A stretch of 64,000 bases of DNA from Jackrogersella multiformis (taxonomy: Eukaryota > Ascomycota > Sordariomycetes > Xylariales > Hypoxylaceae): positions 620,001-684,000 of the forward strand of contig CADCXD010000007.1 of the NCBI GenBank assembly GCA_902806575.1, given 5' to 3'. Shown here one piece after another: positions 47,522 through 60,781 of this stretch (the stretch's first letter is position 1; the number at the start of each line of letters is the position of its first letter). A program made the translations under genes and the position numbers. Below the pieces are notes generated by a model, which saw only the letters and a program-made list of their open reading frames with translations, searched no databases and was not told the DNA's origin.

Positions 47522-50500
47522 AGGAGGCCAGTTTAACGGTCAAGTCTTTCTATGAATGGATGTTTGCAGTTTTGCAGTTTGCGTTTTTGCGGGTGCTGCT
47601 AGATGGGAGAAGGATTGGAATGTAAAGAAGCTCGGATACCTTTCATTGAACCATACGTCACTTTCGTGACGGCAAAGGATAATAAAACGTGACTTAAACT
47701 GATTTTCAATAACAAACATGAACAATACTTGAAAGTTGAAGTAATGTGCTTCACAATGAATGTTCCAATTTTGAATTTTGAATTTTGAATTTGGGCATCC
47801 GCCGTGTCACAATCGTCGAAACTCTTTCAAGGCACTTTTTTAGGCACTGAAGTCACTTGAGTCACTCGCTCATGCTAGTCCAGGGACATCTCGTCATTGG
47901 ACCATTTTCCCAAGTTAGGAGAATCGGGATATTTTCGGCAACCGGATCCCACCTGCTGTCACCTGGGTTAGGTATTGCATTATTAACTTGTAACCGCTTC
48001 AACTTTATTACGACTAGCAGCCCTAGGGGTACCGTGCCTTCTCAAGGGTGACAATATATTTGAGAAGGGGGAAAGGGCTAGTTCTAGAACAACACTGGAA
48101 ACTACCTAGGTACCTAGATTCCCGTAGCTTCTATACATACCTACCTAGGTATATAAGCAAATGGGAATCCCCGAGCGAGTCGGCTCTGCCGCATAACTTA
48201 TGTACGTGGTACCTTACATGTGCTCTTTAGATGCCATCGACCTAGTGTAGTCATTTCTAAGAGGCTTCAACTTCAATGGTGATTGTTTTCTTCGGTTCTT
48301 CATGATTAGGTAGTTAGAGATGCACCGTGTCCATGGAATAGCTGATCATAACATCTCGTATTCAATTGCTTGATGGAAACTCCGCGAGCAATAGATTACA
48401 TAATACTATGGTCACACAGCTGGAACATGCGAATCTGACATGGTATAGCATGTCTTTTCTACATTAGATAACTTCTAAGGTTCTATGTTAAAACCAAATG
48501 CCTGTTATGTACATAATTGCTGGCAATAAACGCGGAAACGTACCTGTATGATATTTGATATAGGCTTTTATAAAGAAGCGCAATCTTCTTATGGACAACC
48601 AGTGATGCATCTAAAAATAATTCTCAAGCTAGTAGTAGTATGTTACAGAAAAACCGTGATGACGTCCGGTTATGATGCCGGGTTGAGTTTTCGTTGTCAT
48701 ATAAATCGGCAAGTCAGCCACACTCCGGAACCGGGATATCATCCCACCTTTGTCTGCGTGAGCCCATGGTGTTTATACAATAATAATGGACCTGGCTGTA
48801 GATAATTAAGTTCTTCCCGGGGTAGGAACTGGCAATTTCAAGGCCGTCTTATGTAGGAAATAACCAATTGTAGCCGTGTAAGCTTAGCTTCGTTAAATGT
48901 TGGGCATCTATAGAGGTAATCTGTATATAGTCAAATAGTCCGCCTTTAATAATTTCCCCAACCTCTTACGGTTTTTATTGGCACCAACCTCCAGCTCCCT
49001 TCTCTACCTTACATAGCACGGGTCCGGCAACGAATTGCAAGATCCTAATGATGAAATTAGACATTACATCTCATACCTTGAAGCTGACATGACGAAGGGA
49101 TTGATGATGCTGGTGGTTGATTACCAAACCCCTGTCACTCGGAAGAAGAGCCTACAAAGGTCATCTAAAACGCAACTGGTAGGATACATTGTAAGATGTA
49201 ACCTGTCGGTATTCGTATGCGGAGGAAAATGAGCTTAAGGAAAATCAGGTTTAAGAATATGCAATCAAAAGGAGGTAGGTAGGCACCTAGTACGCTGTCT
49301 TGTCAAGCTTGTCAGGAGTAACAGTCATGCCCTTGTAAGTATTAGGTAGCAAAGACAGTTAGAATGAATCAGCCACGATTTTACCGGACGTAACCAGGAA
49401 GCGTAATTTTATGTTTTGCAACGTCGTAAATGGCGTAGCCTATCGGGGGTGCGGTATCAAGGGCATGACAAGATCCTTCGCCGTCCAGGCGCATACGTAC
49501 ACTACCTACACTAGGTAGAAACACGTGTAGTTAAAACTTACCTTCCTAACGTGTGCGGATATTATTGTCGAAAACGCCGGATAGAATAGCCTCGCAAATC
49601 GGTTTGCCCACTTGCCCACGCGATCGGGTGGCGGGGCCTAGCAGCCAGGGCCCAGCAGGCTAACCAGCATAGCATCAATCGTAGCCTCGTGGATCCAAAG
49701 GCAACTGAGGCTCTTCCGGTTCAAACATCGATCGAGACTCAGAGCCCGAGGAGAACATGACACCATCTACCATCATAAACCAAGTAGGGGACCACAGGCA
49801 ATTTTTATTTGGGTAGTAGGTTGGCTGGTTGGTCGGACGGGAGGGGTTGGCTCGTTTTAGATTGGACAGAGCAGTGTGAAGATCCAGCATATTCGGGTGG
49901 CTCATGTGCGAAGTGTATCACCATATCACCATATTCGTATATTCCGGTGCAGCTGACGGCAGGGTGATATGCACAGTAAAGGAGCGAAGGTGGACACTGG
50001 CGAGGAACTTGGTGCAACTTAGTGTAAATCTGCCGGTTCCGGGGGCGGCCTTCGCTGACGGGCTCTCGGATTGTGGAGTTTACCTTAACTTTGTGCGTAC
50101 AAGTCGTTCCAGATCCAAGATCGGGTTTTTTTCCCTCGTTTGGTAATCCTCGTTTGGTATTGTTAGTTCCAAGGTTGTTACTAACGTAAGTAGTAAGTAG
50201 TAAGGGTAGAGCTGGCAAGACTAGGATAGGCACAGACGGCGACTATTGAAGAGGCCGGCTTTCCCACTTAGTCCACCTTAGTCCACCTGTAAAGTCCACC
50301 TCAATCCACCTTACCCTTGGCTGAAGACTCTCAACGTTGTTCAAGATTCAAAATTCAAAATTCAAAAAAAGGTGAAAAGCTAACGTTCTTTTCGATTCCC
50401 TCTCTTTCGGCACTCCGAGATACTGGCTGTCTCAATGCCGAGAGCTTTATGTTTGCGACGTACGGTGTTGCACTGGACGTCACGTAGAGCTTGTAAGCAT

Positions 50501-51621
50501 TGAAATAGAAATTGACTTACACTAGCTCCTACACATATCTGCAGTGAGCCGTGAATGGCTGTCGCCATGTCATCATCATTCACTGCCTCAACCAGCTCAA
50601 CATGAGATTGATGAAGGTGGAGTTGCAGTTGGATCCAGTTGGATCAGAACTACACTAGATCAGACATTAGGGGACTTCTAGGAACCTTGGACTCTGGAAG
50701 ACTAAGACTGATAAGGGCGATACCCCGCCATTGATGCCGCGGATGGTACAGTACACGTTGTACGTCTGTGGGTACAGGTACAAGGGCGCTAACTACCTAG
50801 GTAGGTACGTAAATAGCTAAGAAGGGGTTAGAATGGCTATTTAAACCAATAGTTAAGCAGTATGCGATGTTTGCTACCTATGCCTAGCAGCTGGCCTACC
50901 TTAGTTGCTAACCTTAGGCAAAGCTTAAGCGAACTAAAGCCCCAAAACGTTGAACCCTCCTGCCCTCCAGCCCTCCACCTGCCCTCCAGATTATTGGTAA
51001 TGTAGAGCACTTTTTGGAGTACTGGAGGTACTACTCAAGTATTGGTACCTACCGGTAGTGTGCTGGACTTCTATGGCAGGTCTCCCCCCCCCCCTCTGCC
51101 CCGCCATTTTCCCTTATTTCTTCAACCCTTTATGTAAGTACCCATCACAGTGCGAATCTTCCCTCAAACAACTTGGTGCTCTAAATGGGCGGCTGGTTAT
51201 TGGCCTCGTGGTCACCACCCTTGTCCTATCTTGTATCGCCATCCCATGATTCTTGCATGACTGACACCTAGTGATTGGCTGCACAGCTGCATGTTGCAGG
51301 TGGAGCAAGGAAGCCAGCGTTATTCTTCTCACCGCCAGTTTCCCGTCTGTCCTCGCACAATCTCATGCCTCCTCTCCATTGCCTTCAAGGGCCTCTCCCC
51401 GTCGACATCCTCGATCTCACTCGACCATCCACCGCAAAATCTTACTCCCTCCGCATCCAGGTTTCCTGTCCACCCCCCTTCCCATCCCCAGAAGCTACCC
51501 ATCAGCGTCGCGAGGGAATCCTACGAAAGAGCGGTGTCGATTCTGCTTGTCAATAATACTAGCGGAACTCGTCCCAAATCCCCCAGTTGAATTTCCTCCC
51601 TTTTCCTGACTTCTGACGACA
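47522..51621. other. Divergent intergenic region, RAM1 and Zn2Cys6 factor
   Basis: About 4.1 kb between divergent genes. A heptamer array (TTTTGAA)n at 47769-47792 and its reverse complement (TTCAAAA)n at 50346-50370 face each other over 2.6 kb. GTCCACCT-type units recur at 50267-50311. ACCTAGGT copies lie at 48104, 48143 and 50795. The last 500 bases, pyrimidine-rich, are probably promoter and 5' UTR of the transcription factor. No gene is supported. Confidence 0.55.
47769..50370. repeat. Facing inverted heptamer arrays
   Basis: Three to four TTTTGAA units at 47769-47792 and the complementary TTCAAAA units at 50346-50370. They are simple-sequence runs, so the pairing may be chance. Confidence 0.6.
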
Positions 51622-54149
51622 ATGACCCTCGATTTCAATGCCGCCGGGGGGGATGCCTTGTTGGACTTGACTACTTTCGACCAGCGGGAGCGTTATCCGT
51701 ACACCACTACAGCACCAAGCACCAATCCCGCTATATCGGCCACAGCAATGGCTCCTACTCGTCCCTCGGCCGCCTGGTCGGTGCCTCTCGATATGGCCGC
51801 TCAGAACCCGAACTCGAGCAATGTACCGTCACCTGTCGAGTCTCAAGCGCATTCGCAATCGCCCGCACAGCAGAGTGCGAGTCCCTTACAACACTCGCCT
51901 TACCAGGGAGCTCCTCCACAGACCCATTCTCCGCAGCTTTTGACGGACTGGACGCTACTTCAGCACCAGCAGCAACATCCGCCAGTCCAGGACTTGAGCC
52001 ATTTTATGCAGGAGAGCCAGGCTTTGATACCCTTTAACCCATATGCGAATTACCAGCCAAGCACCATTGGCTATCTACCTTCAACTACGCAAGCAGCGCT
52101 CGAATCTGCGATGCCCATAGAACAGCAGGCGTACAATAACGTTTCGCCCATCGAGGATACTCGTACTATGCAACAGCAGTGGGATGGAATGGGAATGGGA
52201 AATTGGCAAGATTTTGGCGCCTCTCTGCAGTTCCCGGCCGACGGACTTCCTCGATTCGGAAGCTTGGGGAGCCAGTCCCCGACGGGAACTTATCTGGAAG
52301 TATTGTCACTACCAGGATCCAGTGATAACGGTTGGACTCAGGTGGACATGTATCAAAACTATGACTCCTATCAGCAAGCTCAGGCGCAGGCGCAGGCACA
52401 GGCACAGAATACGGCCATTTTTAATCCCGGCCAGACTTTACATCTAAGAACGAACTCAGACGCCTCCCATTCGGACGGAAGTGGCCAGCGCACTGATTTC
52501 AGCAGCAGCAGCTTTGAGGATATCTCCTTCAACTACTCTCCGTTTTCTCCGGAGTCCGATACGTATTCGGACCCGGCAAATCATCGAAATTGTTTCCACG
52601 GAGAAAGCCACCATACTCACGAAATCATCAGCCCTGCAGCCGTCGTCGAACCAATGCCGATTAAGCCTTCGACGTCGAGTCGTCCCAGCCCTGCGAGTGG
52701 ATCAGGTGTGGCATCTCCGCCCCACAGCAATGCTCGTAGAAACTCGGGCCCCAAGAAGAACCCTAATGCAGTCCAGAAGTCCACTAAGTCAGTTATTAGG
52801 AGGACGTCCAATGGAAAGAAGGATGGTACTGTCGAGAAGAAGGTGGGACGAAGGAAGGGCCCTCTTCTTCCCGAGCAGCGAAAACAAGCCAGCGAGATCA
52901 GGAAGCTCCGAGCCTGTCTCCGGTGTAAGTTCCTCAAGAAGACTTGTGATAAGGGTGAGCCTTGTGGCGGTTGCCAACCATCGCATGCTCGACTTTGGCA
53001 AGTTCCTTGCACTCGCATTGACATCAAGGATATTGGCTACTTTATGAAAGACTGGAAGGCGGACTATGAACGGCATCTCAGCCGTGGCGTTTCTGTTTAC
53101 AACGTGAAGGGCTTTGCCTCAAAGGAGACTTTAATGTGGATTACCCATGGATACGGCTTCTGCTTGCCTGTCATGGTTCGCGAGGTTTACGTCGCTGATG
53201 AGAGTTGCTTCCAAGTTGACTGGGTCGAATCATATCAGGTGGATCAGGAACCAATCGAATTTGAACTCAAGACCGAGAGACTTGACGTTGGCGAAGGCGG
53301 GATTAACCCGGATGCGCTTGCAGAGTACCTCGACAAGCACATCGAGAGTGGGTTTGAGAACTTCATTGATGACCATTTCGAGGGGACACCTTTCATCACG
53401 GAAATCCTCAAGACCGCTTACCGTTTCTACACCAAGGAGAAGTTGCCCGTTATTCGTAAAGCTCTGAAACTCGTGCTGGCTTACAATCTGACCATGCACA
53501 TCACACTGGTCGAGCAGCCGGGTTCGGAGCAATCTATGGAAGGTCAAATCGATGACGAAGACTCGAAATACTTCGGGAAATATGTAGCCCCTGTCATGAT
53601 CAACTTCCAGATTAAGTGTGCCATGGCAGATATGTGGCGCGAGCTTCAGAAGGATATACTCGAGGAGCTTTCGTCTCTATATTCGAGCGTGTACAGCGGT
53701 GATCGCTTGAAGAACTGGCCTACTATCTTCATGCTTGCTTCTATACTCCTGGCCGTTTGGGAAGAGATGCAATTTGATTGCCACTACCGAGTGCCTGACC
53801 CAATCGCGGTGGAAAAGTTCTGTTCTGATATGGAGAGCACGCCTGTTGGCGTCATTACTGGGTTGTTCCACGCCATCTCACAGAAACTCCCTGCTTTGAT
53901 CGATTGGGATACCGAGCGACATGGTCATCTTCTGAATAATAATGTTGCTGTCTGTGAAGCTATGACTGAAGTGCGGCAACACGTCCTGAAGCACGGTAAG
54001 GAGATATAAATTTTACAAACTCCATGATATCTGCTAATTCGAAAACAGAGACCTACCTACGGACAAGAAACACGTCGAAATTTGACAGATATGATTTTGA
54101 TTCATTATCTAACAAGTTCTTGTCGAAGCTGGTCATCAAATCTAACTAG
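51622..54149 (+). CDS. Long Zn2Cys6-type transcription factor
   Basis: This is a nuclear fungal-specific regulator with a zinc binuclear cluster. Exons are 51622-53995 and 54049-54149, giving 824 residues. The intron (GTAAGG donor, GCTAAT branch, ACAG acceptor) adds 33 C-terminal residues (TYLRTRNTSKFDRYDFDSLS) that an unspliced reading would lose. The N-terminal 400 residues are low-complexity and rich in Gln, Ser and Pro, with a (QA)n run near residue 255, as in activation domains. A basic region (KKVGRRKGPLLPEQRKQ) precedes the cluster. The cluster is C-x2-C-x6-C-x5-C-x2-C-x11-C (CLRCKFLKKTCDKGEPCGGC, then QVPC); the last gap is longer than the usual 6-8. A conserved C-terminal region follows (ENFIDDHFEGTPFITEILKT; IFMLASILLAVWEEMQFDCH). 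I recognise it as a conserved Sordariomycete-type factor but know no target genes. Confidence 0.9.
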
Positions 54150-56848
54150 ACGTCTGATCTAAGTCTTGATCTGGACATGTCTACACCTTAGGAACGCCTG
54201 TTGTTGGGCACAAGCAACACGGTTTTTTCTTGGATTATGGGTCTTATTTTTGTTATTTTTTATTTGTTTTTCCTTTGTTCAGATTGACGGAAACATTTAG
54301 CGATGGCGTTGTTTGTGGAAATGATCTTATCATGACCTAACATTTACCACTACCACCACTTACGGACCAACACATACCTTCGTCTTCTTTTCTCTCACTT
54401 TCCGGCTGGTCACCGCCACTCGACGCATGCGATGTTTTACGCCATGTTGCTCCGACTTTACGACCTTTTTAACGGCAGATTCGACGACTGTATGACTTTG
54501 AATTATGTTGATCGTTGTCACGCGCAAGCCCTTAAAAGCGGTTCAATGGATCATATTTTTACGACGTGGGAAGAAGCTACGGATTTTATGCGAACACACA
54601 TGCGGTTACGTACAAGAGCATAGAATACATGAATTGCTTAAGGCATTTTACAGGCCCTGAACGGTCTAGAGCCTCTTATGATGAATTACTAGATGGGTGG
54701 ATATAAGGGAAGGATCCCTCGCTCTCGGGGATGATCACGGTTGCGCTCTCGTTTGTATCACTGTAGGACAGAACAGAAAAGATACAAAGAAAAGATATCA
54801 AATACATTTCATTTAATGATTTCATCTAGCTAGGCAATGCCTCTTACTGTGCAGCATGATAATACTTCGAGTTCTACCATGTTTCTCATTTTCTCGAGGA
54901 CGGTGTTGCACCGCAAAGCCTCTCATGCAAGCGCCGCAAAATACCACCCCGAATTTACAAGTGGTATATTCGTAAGCGCAGTAAGAAATTGGATGCAACT
55001 TCAGATAAGTAAGAACCAAACGATGGCGTCGTCTCTCTTTCCATCTCTTGTTTCGAGACGAAGGACGAGTTGATTCAGCTTGTCTTACCCTTGTACGCAC
55101 GAGAACACAGCTATCTTCATACTGTACTAGTGACATGTGGTATCATAGCTTAGATCTACGAGTCAGTTGCTATATCTTACGATCTGCTACACATTCACCG
55201 GGATGGGTATTGTTAGCTTCATCCATTCTACCCACCTATGAAAGGATACAGCTTTCCTATAACCAAGCTGCCTCGAAATCTGGCAATAACACAGCACTAG
55301 GAAAGGATCGTACTTTCGTACCTTTCCATATAAATCTTAGTGGGAAGATACCTCCCCACCATGCTGGAGTAAGTGGGTGTAGCTAATGCTTCCTATCCTG
55401 GTGAAGGCGTATGGGATATATACACTAGTGTAAATCGACTTTAGCTACCTATCTAAGTGTCGTCGGGTTAAAAACAACCCTCCCGTACTCCTATCGGAAG
55501 AGCCGGTCTGGTGTTGTGGAGAGGAAGAACTGGTGGCGTTGTCGTGATCCATTAATGCACTATGGTAGGTAGTCTTCGTGTTGCTGAGGCTGGGCCGTAT
55601 GCCGAACCGACGTAGAGGAAAGACAAGGCAATCAGGAACAAGCGATGGTAATGGCACGATGTCCTCCTAATTCAGCGATCGGCATAGAGTCTAGAGTTTC
55701 CACATAGAACATGCTGTTCGGCTCGCTCCGGAGATACCCCTAGGGGGGCTAGTGTACGTATTGATTCGCATCAATGCCCAGGTGGTCTAGAGACCAATAC
55801 AGTAATAAAGTGAATGGTTCACATCGTGCCTAGACAGCTAGAGTATTTTCTGTGCGTACGATAGATGTACATAGTAATCTTCGTGAAACTGACCTGTGTA
55901 GTGCAGTGTAGGTAGGTACCTACATAGTAGGAGGTATAATATCTCAAACTTATCGCCTCATCGATTAATTCCCTCTAGTGTACATGCTCTACCTAGATAC
56001 TTACATACGTACCTAGGTACCTAGTAATCCGTGGTTTCCCCGTTTTCGCCCGTTACGGCGTTACCTTGTGATCCCTTATCTGGGACCGTTGAACCACATG
56101 ACGTATCAGAGCAGATATGATATGATAACAGCATTTAGGGTACCTGAGTATGTACATACACGATAACTTCCAAGGGTTTATCTCCTATCACTGTTATGTA
56201 CATTCTTGCAAGGCAGAGTCTGTTCTGTTGATCGCCACAGCCTTTCCTAATTTTTAACCCGAAATTTCTTCAATTTTCGGGGAAACAAAGAACATCTCAA
56301 ATAAACCTAACTTGCCAGAAGCTGACGTGACTGATTCGTGGCTGGGTGAACAAAGCTGGCAGGAAGTATCCACAACCTAGATTATCAAGCAGGTTTGCCT
56401 CTTTCGTAAGTAGAATGTACCCGTCCCTTCCTGAAACCACCTGGGCACACTACTAGGAGGTACATAGGGACCAGCCACTTCTAGCTCTTTCCCCCGCTAT
56501 CAGTGCTGGCTACTAGGTACCCGATGATTCACCTCTGAATGAGCTGGGTTGGTGAGACATAATTGGTTCATGCTATTAACCCCCTCCCACCTCCTTCCAT
56601 TTCTTAAGGCTTCCATTCAGGCCACTGCGCCTCAGGTGTCCGTGTTCGTTTGCCGCTACCCCAAACACCTATTTGAAGTCAGATCCGCCAACTTTCGGTC
56701 AACTCTCATCCTTTCTTCTCTCCTACAACTACCACAAATCTTCAGTGCCTCACAACAAATCCATTTCATCGACTCCAGGTGTACTTTGCACTAACCTTTA
56801 AACAACATACAGACCTGTTCACTTGATTTCTAATTTACAGCCTACAAG
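54150..56848. other. Intergenic region upstream of polyubiquitin
   Basis: One ACCTAGGT at 56011. The last 600 bases are the polyubiquitin promoter, with a candidate heat-shock element at 56261 and a probable 5' UTR intron at about 56779-56840 (GTGTAC donor, TTACAG acceptor), ending eight bases before the ATG. The 54432-54623 frame is not a recognised protein. Confidence 0.55.
56261..56292 (+). promoter_or_regulatory. Candidate heat-shock element for polyubiquitin
   Basis: GAAATTTC followed by TTC and then TTTTCGGGGAAACAAAGAA supplies several nGAAn and nTTCn blocks, some at the five-base spacing of heat-shock factor sites. It lies about 590 bp upstream of the ATG. UBI4 in yeast is heat inducible, which makes the match sensible, but it is a short degenerate motif. 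Confidence 0.35.
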
Positions 56849-57821
56849 ATGCAGATCTTCGTCAAGACCCTTACTGGCAAGACCATCACCCTTGAGGTCG
56901 AATCTTCTGACACTATTGACAACGTCAAGTCGAAGATTCAGGATAAGGAGGGAATTCCTCCTGACCAGCAGCGATTGATCTTCGCCGGAAAGCAACTTGA
57001 AGACGGTCGCACCCTTTCTGACTACAACATCCAGAAGGAGAGCACCCTTCACCTTGTCCTCCGTCTGCGTGGTGGCATGCAGATCTGTAAGTCTTAACAC
57101 CAAATATTCCAATATAACCACTTGCTAACTCATCGGTATAGTCGTCAAGACCCTGACAGGAAAGACCATCACTCTCGAGGTTGAGTCATCCGACACGATC
57201 GACAATGTGAAGTCGAAGATCCAGGACAAGGAAGGAATCCCCCCCGACCAACAGCGCTTGATTTTTGCCGGCAAGCAGCTCGAGGACGGCCGAACCCTAT
57301 CCGACTACAATATTCAGAAGGAATCCACTCTCCACCTTGTCCTTCGTCTTCGTGGTGGAATGCAAATCTTCGTGAAGACCCTCACCGGCAAGACGATCAC
57401 CCTCGAGGTGGAGTCATCTGATACAATCGACAACGTCAAGTCCAAGATTCAGGATAAGGAAGGTATCCCGCCTGACCAGCAGCGTCTCATTTTCGCCGGT
57501 AAGCAGTTGGAAGATGGCCGAACCCTTAGCGACTACAACATTCAGAAGGAATCGACTCTACATCTGGTTCTCAGACTTCGTGGTGGTATGCAGATCTTCG
57601 TCAAGACATTGACGGGAAAGACAATCACTCTGGAGGTTGAGTCCTCTGACACTATCGACAACGTGAAGAGCAAGATCCAGGACAAGGAAGGCATTCCCCC
57701 CGACCAACAACGTCTTATCTTCGCGGGTAAGCAGCTGGAGGACGGTCGCACCTTGAGCGATTACAACATCCAGAAGGAGTCTACGCTCCACTTGGTTCTC
57801 CGTCTCCGTGGTGGACAATAG
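56849..57821 (+). CDS. UBI4: Polyubiquitin, four head-to-tail units
   Basis: This encodes a precursor cut by deubiquitinases into free ubiquitin for protein degradation and signalling. Exons are 56849-57086 and 57142-57821. The intron splits the Phe codon of the second unit (MQI-F), in phase 1. The product is 305 residues: four 76-residue ubiquitins, each [17 protein letters not shown] through LRLRGG, plus one extra C-terminal Gln that blocks premature conjugation. All four units appear identical in protein, although their codons differ, as expected when gene conversion and purifying selection act on a tandem array. Lys48, Lys63 and the GG ends are intact in each unit. Four units is within the usual fungal range. 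A 5' UTR intron just before the ATG is likely. Confidence 0.98.
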
Positions 57822-58546
57822 ACGCTTTACAGATTACGATACGATAGTGGAGAGTAACGACATTTGCACGAATTGGCGTTATGGTTTTCGGGCCAAGATA
57901 AGGCCATGATTATTGCATCAATGGACATACTGTAATGGTCTACAGATAGTGCATCATGATGAATTGATGCTGGGGGCAAATATACCTATCATAGTTCATT
58001 GACTTCAATTCTCGAATTGCATTTGTCGTAATTGCAGTAGTGCTTATGGTGCAGAGTTCCGTGACATTTGAACCTAACGTTAGGTACAGGTAGGTATCTA
58101 GGCTCTGCGGCCGTTCTTAGAAGAAGATGCAGTGCCATTGTAAGGTTTCGCTAGTAATTCCAAGGTTAGGTAGCTACCTACCTAAGGTAGGAAGCCCTCT
58201 AGAAACTTCCCAACGTAAAAAGGATGCCAAACAAAAGAGAAAAGACCGACCTAAAGATTAAAGACTGCACTTCTCATATAAATACCTACCTCCTAGGTAC
58301 CTAGCGCTCAACTCACATATCTATCTAAACCACCTACCTACTTTGGTATGCTCTTATTTGGGCAGCATTTTGTCTCCTCAACTTTAATAATGGGAATAGC
58401 TGCCTACTCTTGCCGGCAACGACTATTTCAAGTTCTAATCCCTCCGCGAATCGCAAACATTTCGCCACCGCAGTTGGCGCAAATCTCAAGATATGCATAT
58501 GGATGATTCGTTTAACAAGAATTCCATATTCCTGAACCGTTAGGCT
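57822..58546. other. Intergenic between UBI4 and the RING ligase gene
   Basis: The first 250 bases are probably the UBI4 3' UTR. TAGG/CCTA runs occur near 58169-58190 and 58285-58302, but no exact ACCTAGGT. The minus frame 58334-58696 overlaps the next gene and is a shadow. Confidence 0.6.
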
Positions 58547-60781
58547 ATGCCTTCGTATTATTACCACATCAAATTTGAGGTCTATCCTACGCCGACTCCC
58601 ACCTCCCAGGAAATAGGGAAGGTATCGCAATCTGGCGACAATCCGATCTGGCTGCCGGGAGAGACTTCGGATATATTTGGCAATCTCCCATCGCACTCTC
58701 TAAAAAGGGCAGCTGTCGCCCTCCACAGTGGCAAGACTTCGTACGGCTGGCAGCGAAATCAAACGCAACCTAACCAGGGAAAAATTACCCCAGGTGTCAT
58801 CGATTGCGGTGCCCCTCGAGCACCAGAAGCTCAAGACGATCGCAACGTCGTACGGCTTAGCGAAAGGCAACTCCGACATCAAACGCTTAGTGTTCCGCCT
58901 CCCCAGTCGTATATTTCCATTAACCCACGCACTGCAATCAAGGATTGGCGATTCGGGCAACTCCGGGTTGAGAGTATCGACGTAGAAGAGCACGAGGACA
59001 GCAGCAGTATGCCAGAAGCATCTGCGGCCGCCGCCGCTGTCGGCCCTTCTATGGGTGGTGCTGGCAAAGCTACAAAGGCGAAATATGTCCCGCTAACTAC
59101 TTCGAAGAGCATCGAGCTAGGTTGGGGTATCGTTCATCTGTACCGGGAAGAGGCAGAGAGCTCAGAGCTTGCGATATCCCTGAATCGCATACCTGAAGCC
59201 GATAAGGAGCATGATGACGCGCAAATCAACTGTACGACGGTCTGTGTTCCGGCGGTTCCAAGCTACTTATCCCCAAGCGATTTTCTCGGTTTCGTGGGCG
59301 AGAAATGGAGGGACGAGGTCAGCCATTACCGTATGGTCATGACGGGTAGAATGAATAGATACCTCGTGCTCATGAAATTTCGGGAGGCTAAGCAGGCACA
59401 GCTCTTTAGGCGTGAGTTTGACGGCAAGGTGTTCAACGACATCGAGGTAAGAGCACTTTCTGGACTAGCAAAACATAGAGAACTGATAGAGGACTAACAC
59501 AATGACTAACACACGATGTAGCCGGAGACGTGTACCGTCGCCTTCATAAAATCCGTCACCTTTGAGAGTCCGACCCGACCGAATGACAGCTTTCCAGATC
59601 TGAGCCAGGACCCATTCACACCATCTGCTTCAGCAATGTCCAACTCACTCAAACCCTTTCCGCCACCGACACCAAATCTGATTGAACTGCCTACCTGTCC
59701 CGTCTGCCTAGAGCGGATGGACAACACTACGGGCTTACTAACAATTCCCTGCCAGCATGTATTTCACTGCTCGTGTTTACAGAAATGGAAGGGCTCCGGT
59801 TGTCCCGTTTGTCGACATACAAACCCGACGCCGTCGTCATCGTCATCGAATGCTCATGTATCAACTTCTTACGACCCTAATAACCCATACACGCAACCTT
59901 TCGGCTCACGCGTGTCTAACATGTGCTCGGTTTGTGACTCACCGGATGACCTCTGGATATGTCTTATCTGCGGCAATGTGGGCTGCGGGAGATACAAGGG
60001 AGGTCACGCAAAGGAGCATTGGAAGGACACGGCTCATACTTTCTCATTAGAGCTTGAAACGCAGCATATTTGGGATTACGCTGGGGATACGTGGGTGCAT
60101 CGCTTGATTAGGGATAAGGGCGACGGTAAGGTCGTTGAATTACCTGGTCGACAGGGTGGGCCCATGCAGCCTAATGAGCTGGAAGATCAAGATGTAGTAC
60201 CTCGAGCCAAGCTCGAAAGCATTGGCATGGAGTACACTCACCTACTAAGTAGCCAGTTAGAGAGCCAGCGTATCTATTTCGAAGAAATGCTCTCGAAAGC
60301 CGCGGACAAGGCAGCTCAAGCATCTGCCGCTGCAGAAATGGCCGCGGACCAAGCATCACAAGCGTTGAAGGAGCTGAAGGCACTTAGGGATGAACATTAT
60401 CAACTACGCACCGACACGATACCGGCGCTCGAGAAAGACCTGGAACGCGAACGCAACCGTGCGGTCAAATCGACGGATCTCGCGAGGGGGCTAGGCAAGA
60501 GCTTGCAAGAGGAAAAGAAGGTCTCGGAAGGGTTGATGAAACGGATCGAACACACGAACAAAGAGCTCGAAAGCCTAGGCGAGCAGGTCAAGGCGCTGAG
60601 GATGGAGAACGCGGATCTGAAGGACCAGAATCACGACCTCAGCATGTTCATCTCGGGCCAAGAGAAGCTCAAAGAACTGGAAGCCGAGGGGAAGGTCGAG
60701 GAGGGCGAAGTCCAGGAGGGCAGCGCGTCCGTGCCCGAGGATAGAAGACGGCGGAAGGGAAAAGGCAAAGGTAAGAGTTGA
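58547..60781 (+). CDS. ETP1: ETP1/BRAP2-type RING and UBP zinc-finger protein
   Basis: BRAP2-type proteins are ubiquitin ligases that also bind ubiquitin; yeast Etp1 acts in ethanol tolerance and transporter turnover. Exons are 58547-59446 and 59522-60781, giving 719 residues; the intron (GTAAGA donor) is in phase 0, joining FNDIE to PETCTVAFIKSV. The order matches the family: an N-terminal extension starting MPSYYYHIKFEVYP, the BRAP2 RRM-like domain at about residues 190-330 (VPSYLSPSDFLGFVG; RYLVLMKFREAKQAQLFRREF), a RING-H2 finger from Cys359 (CPVCLERM, CQHVFHCSCLQKW, CPVCR), and a UBP-type zinc finger at about 435-510 (CSVCDSPDDLWICLICGNVG; GHAKEHWKDTAH). A long coiled coil follows (about 540-670), ending in a basic KGKGKGKS tail. 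All zinc ligands appear intact. It is co-directional with UBI4, which may be chance. Confidence 0.94.

Noticed and set aside
52481..53047. Second plus frame of 188 codons inside the transcription factor gene
   Set aside because: Overlaps the Zn2Cys6 coding frame, which has clear domains.
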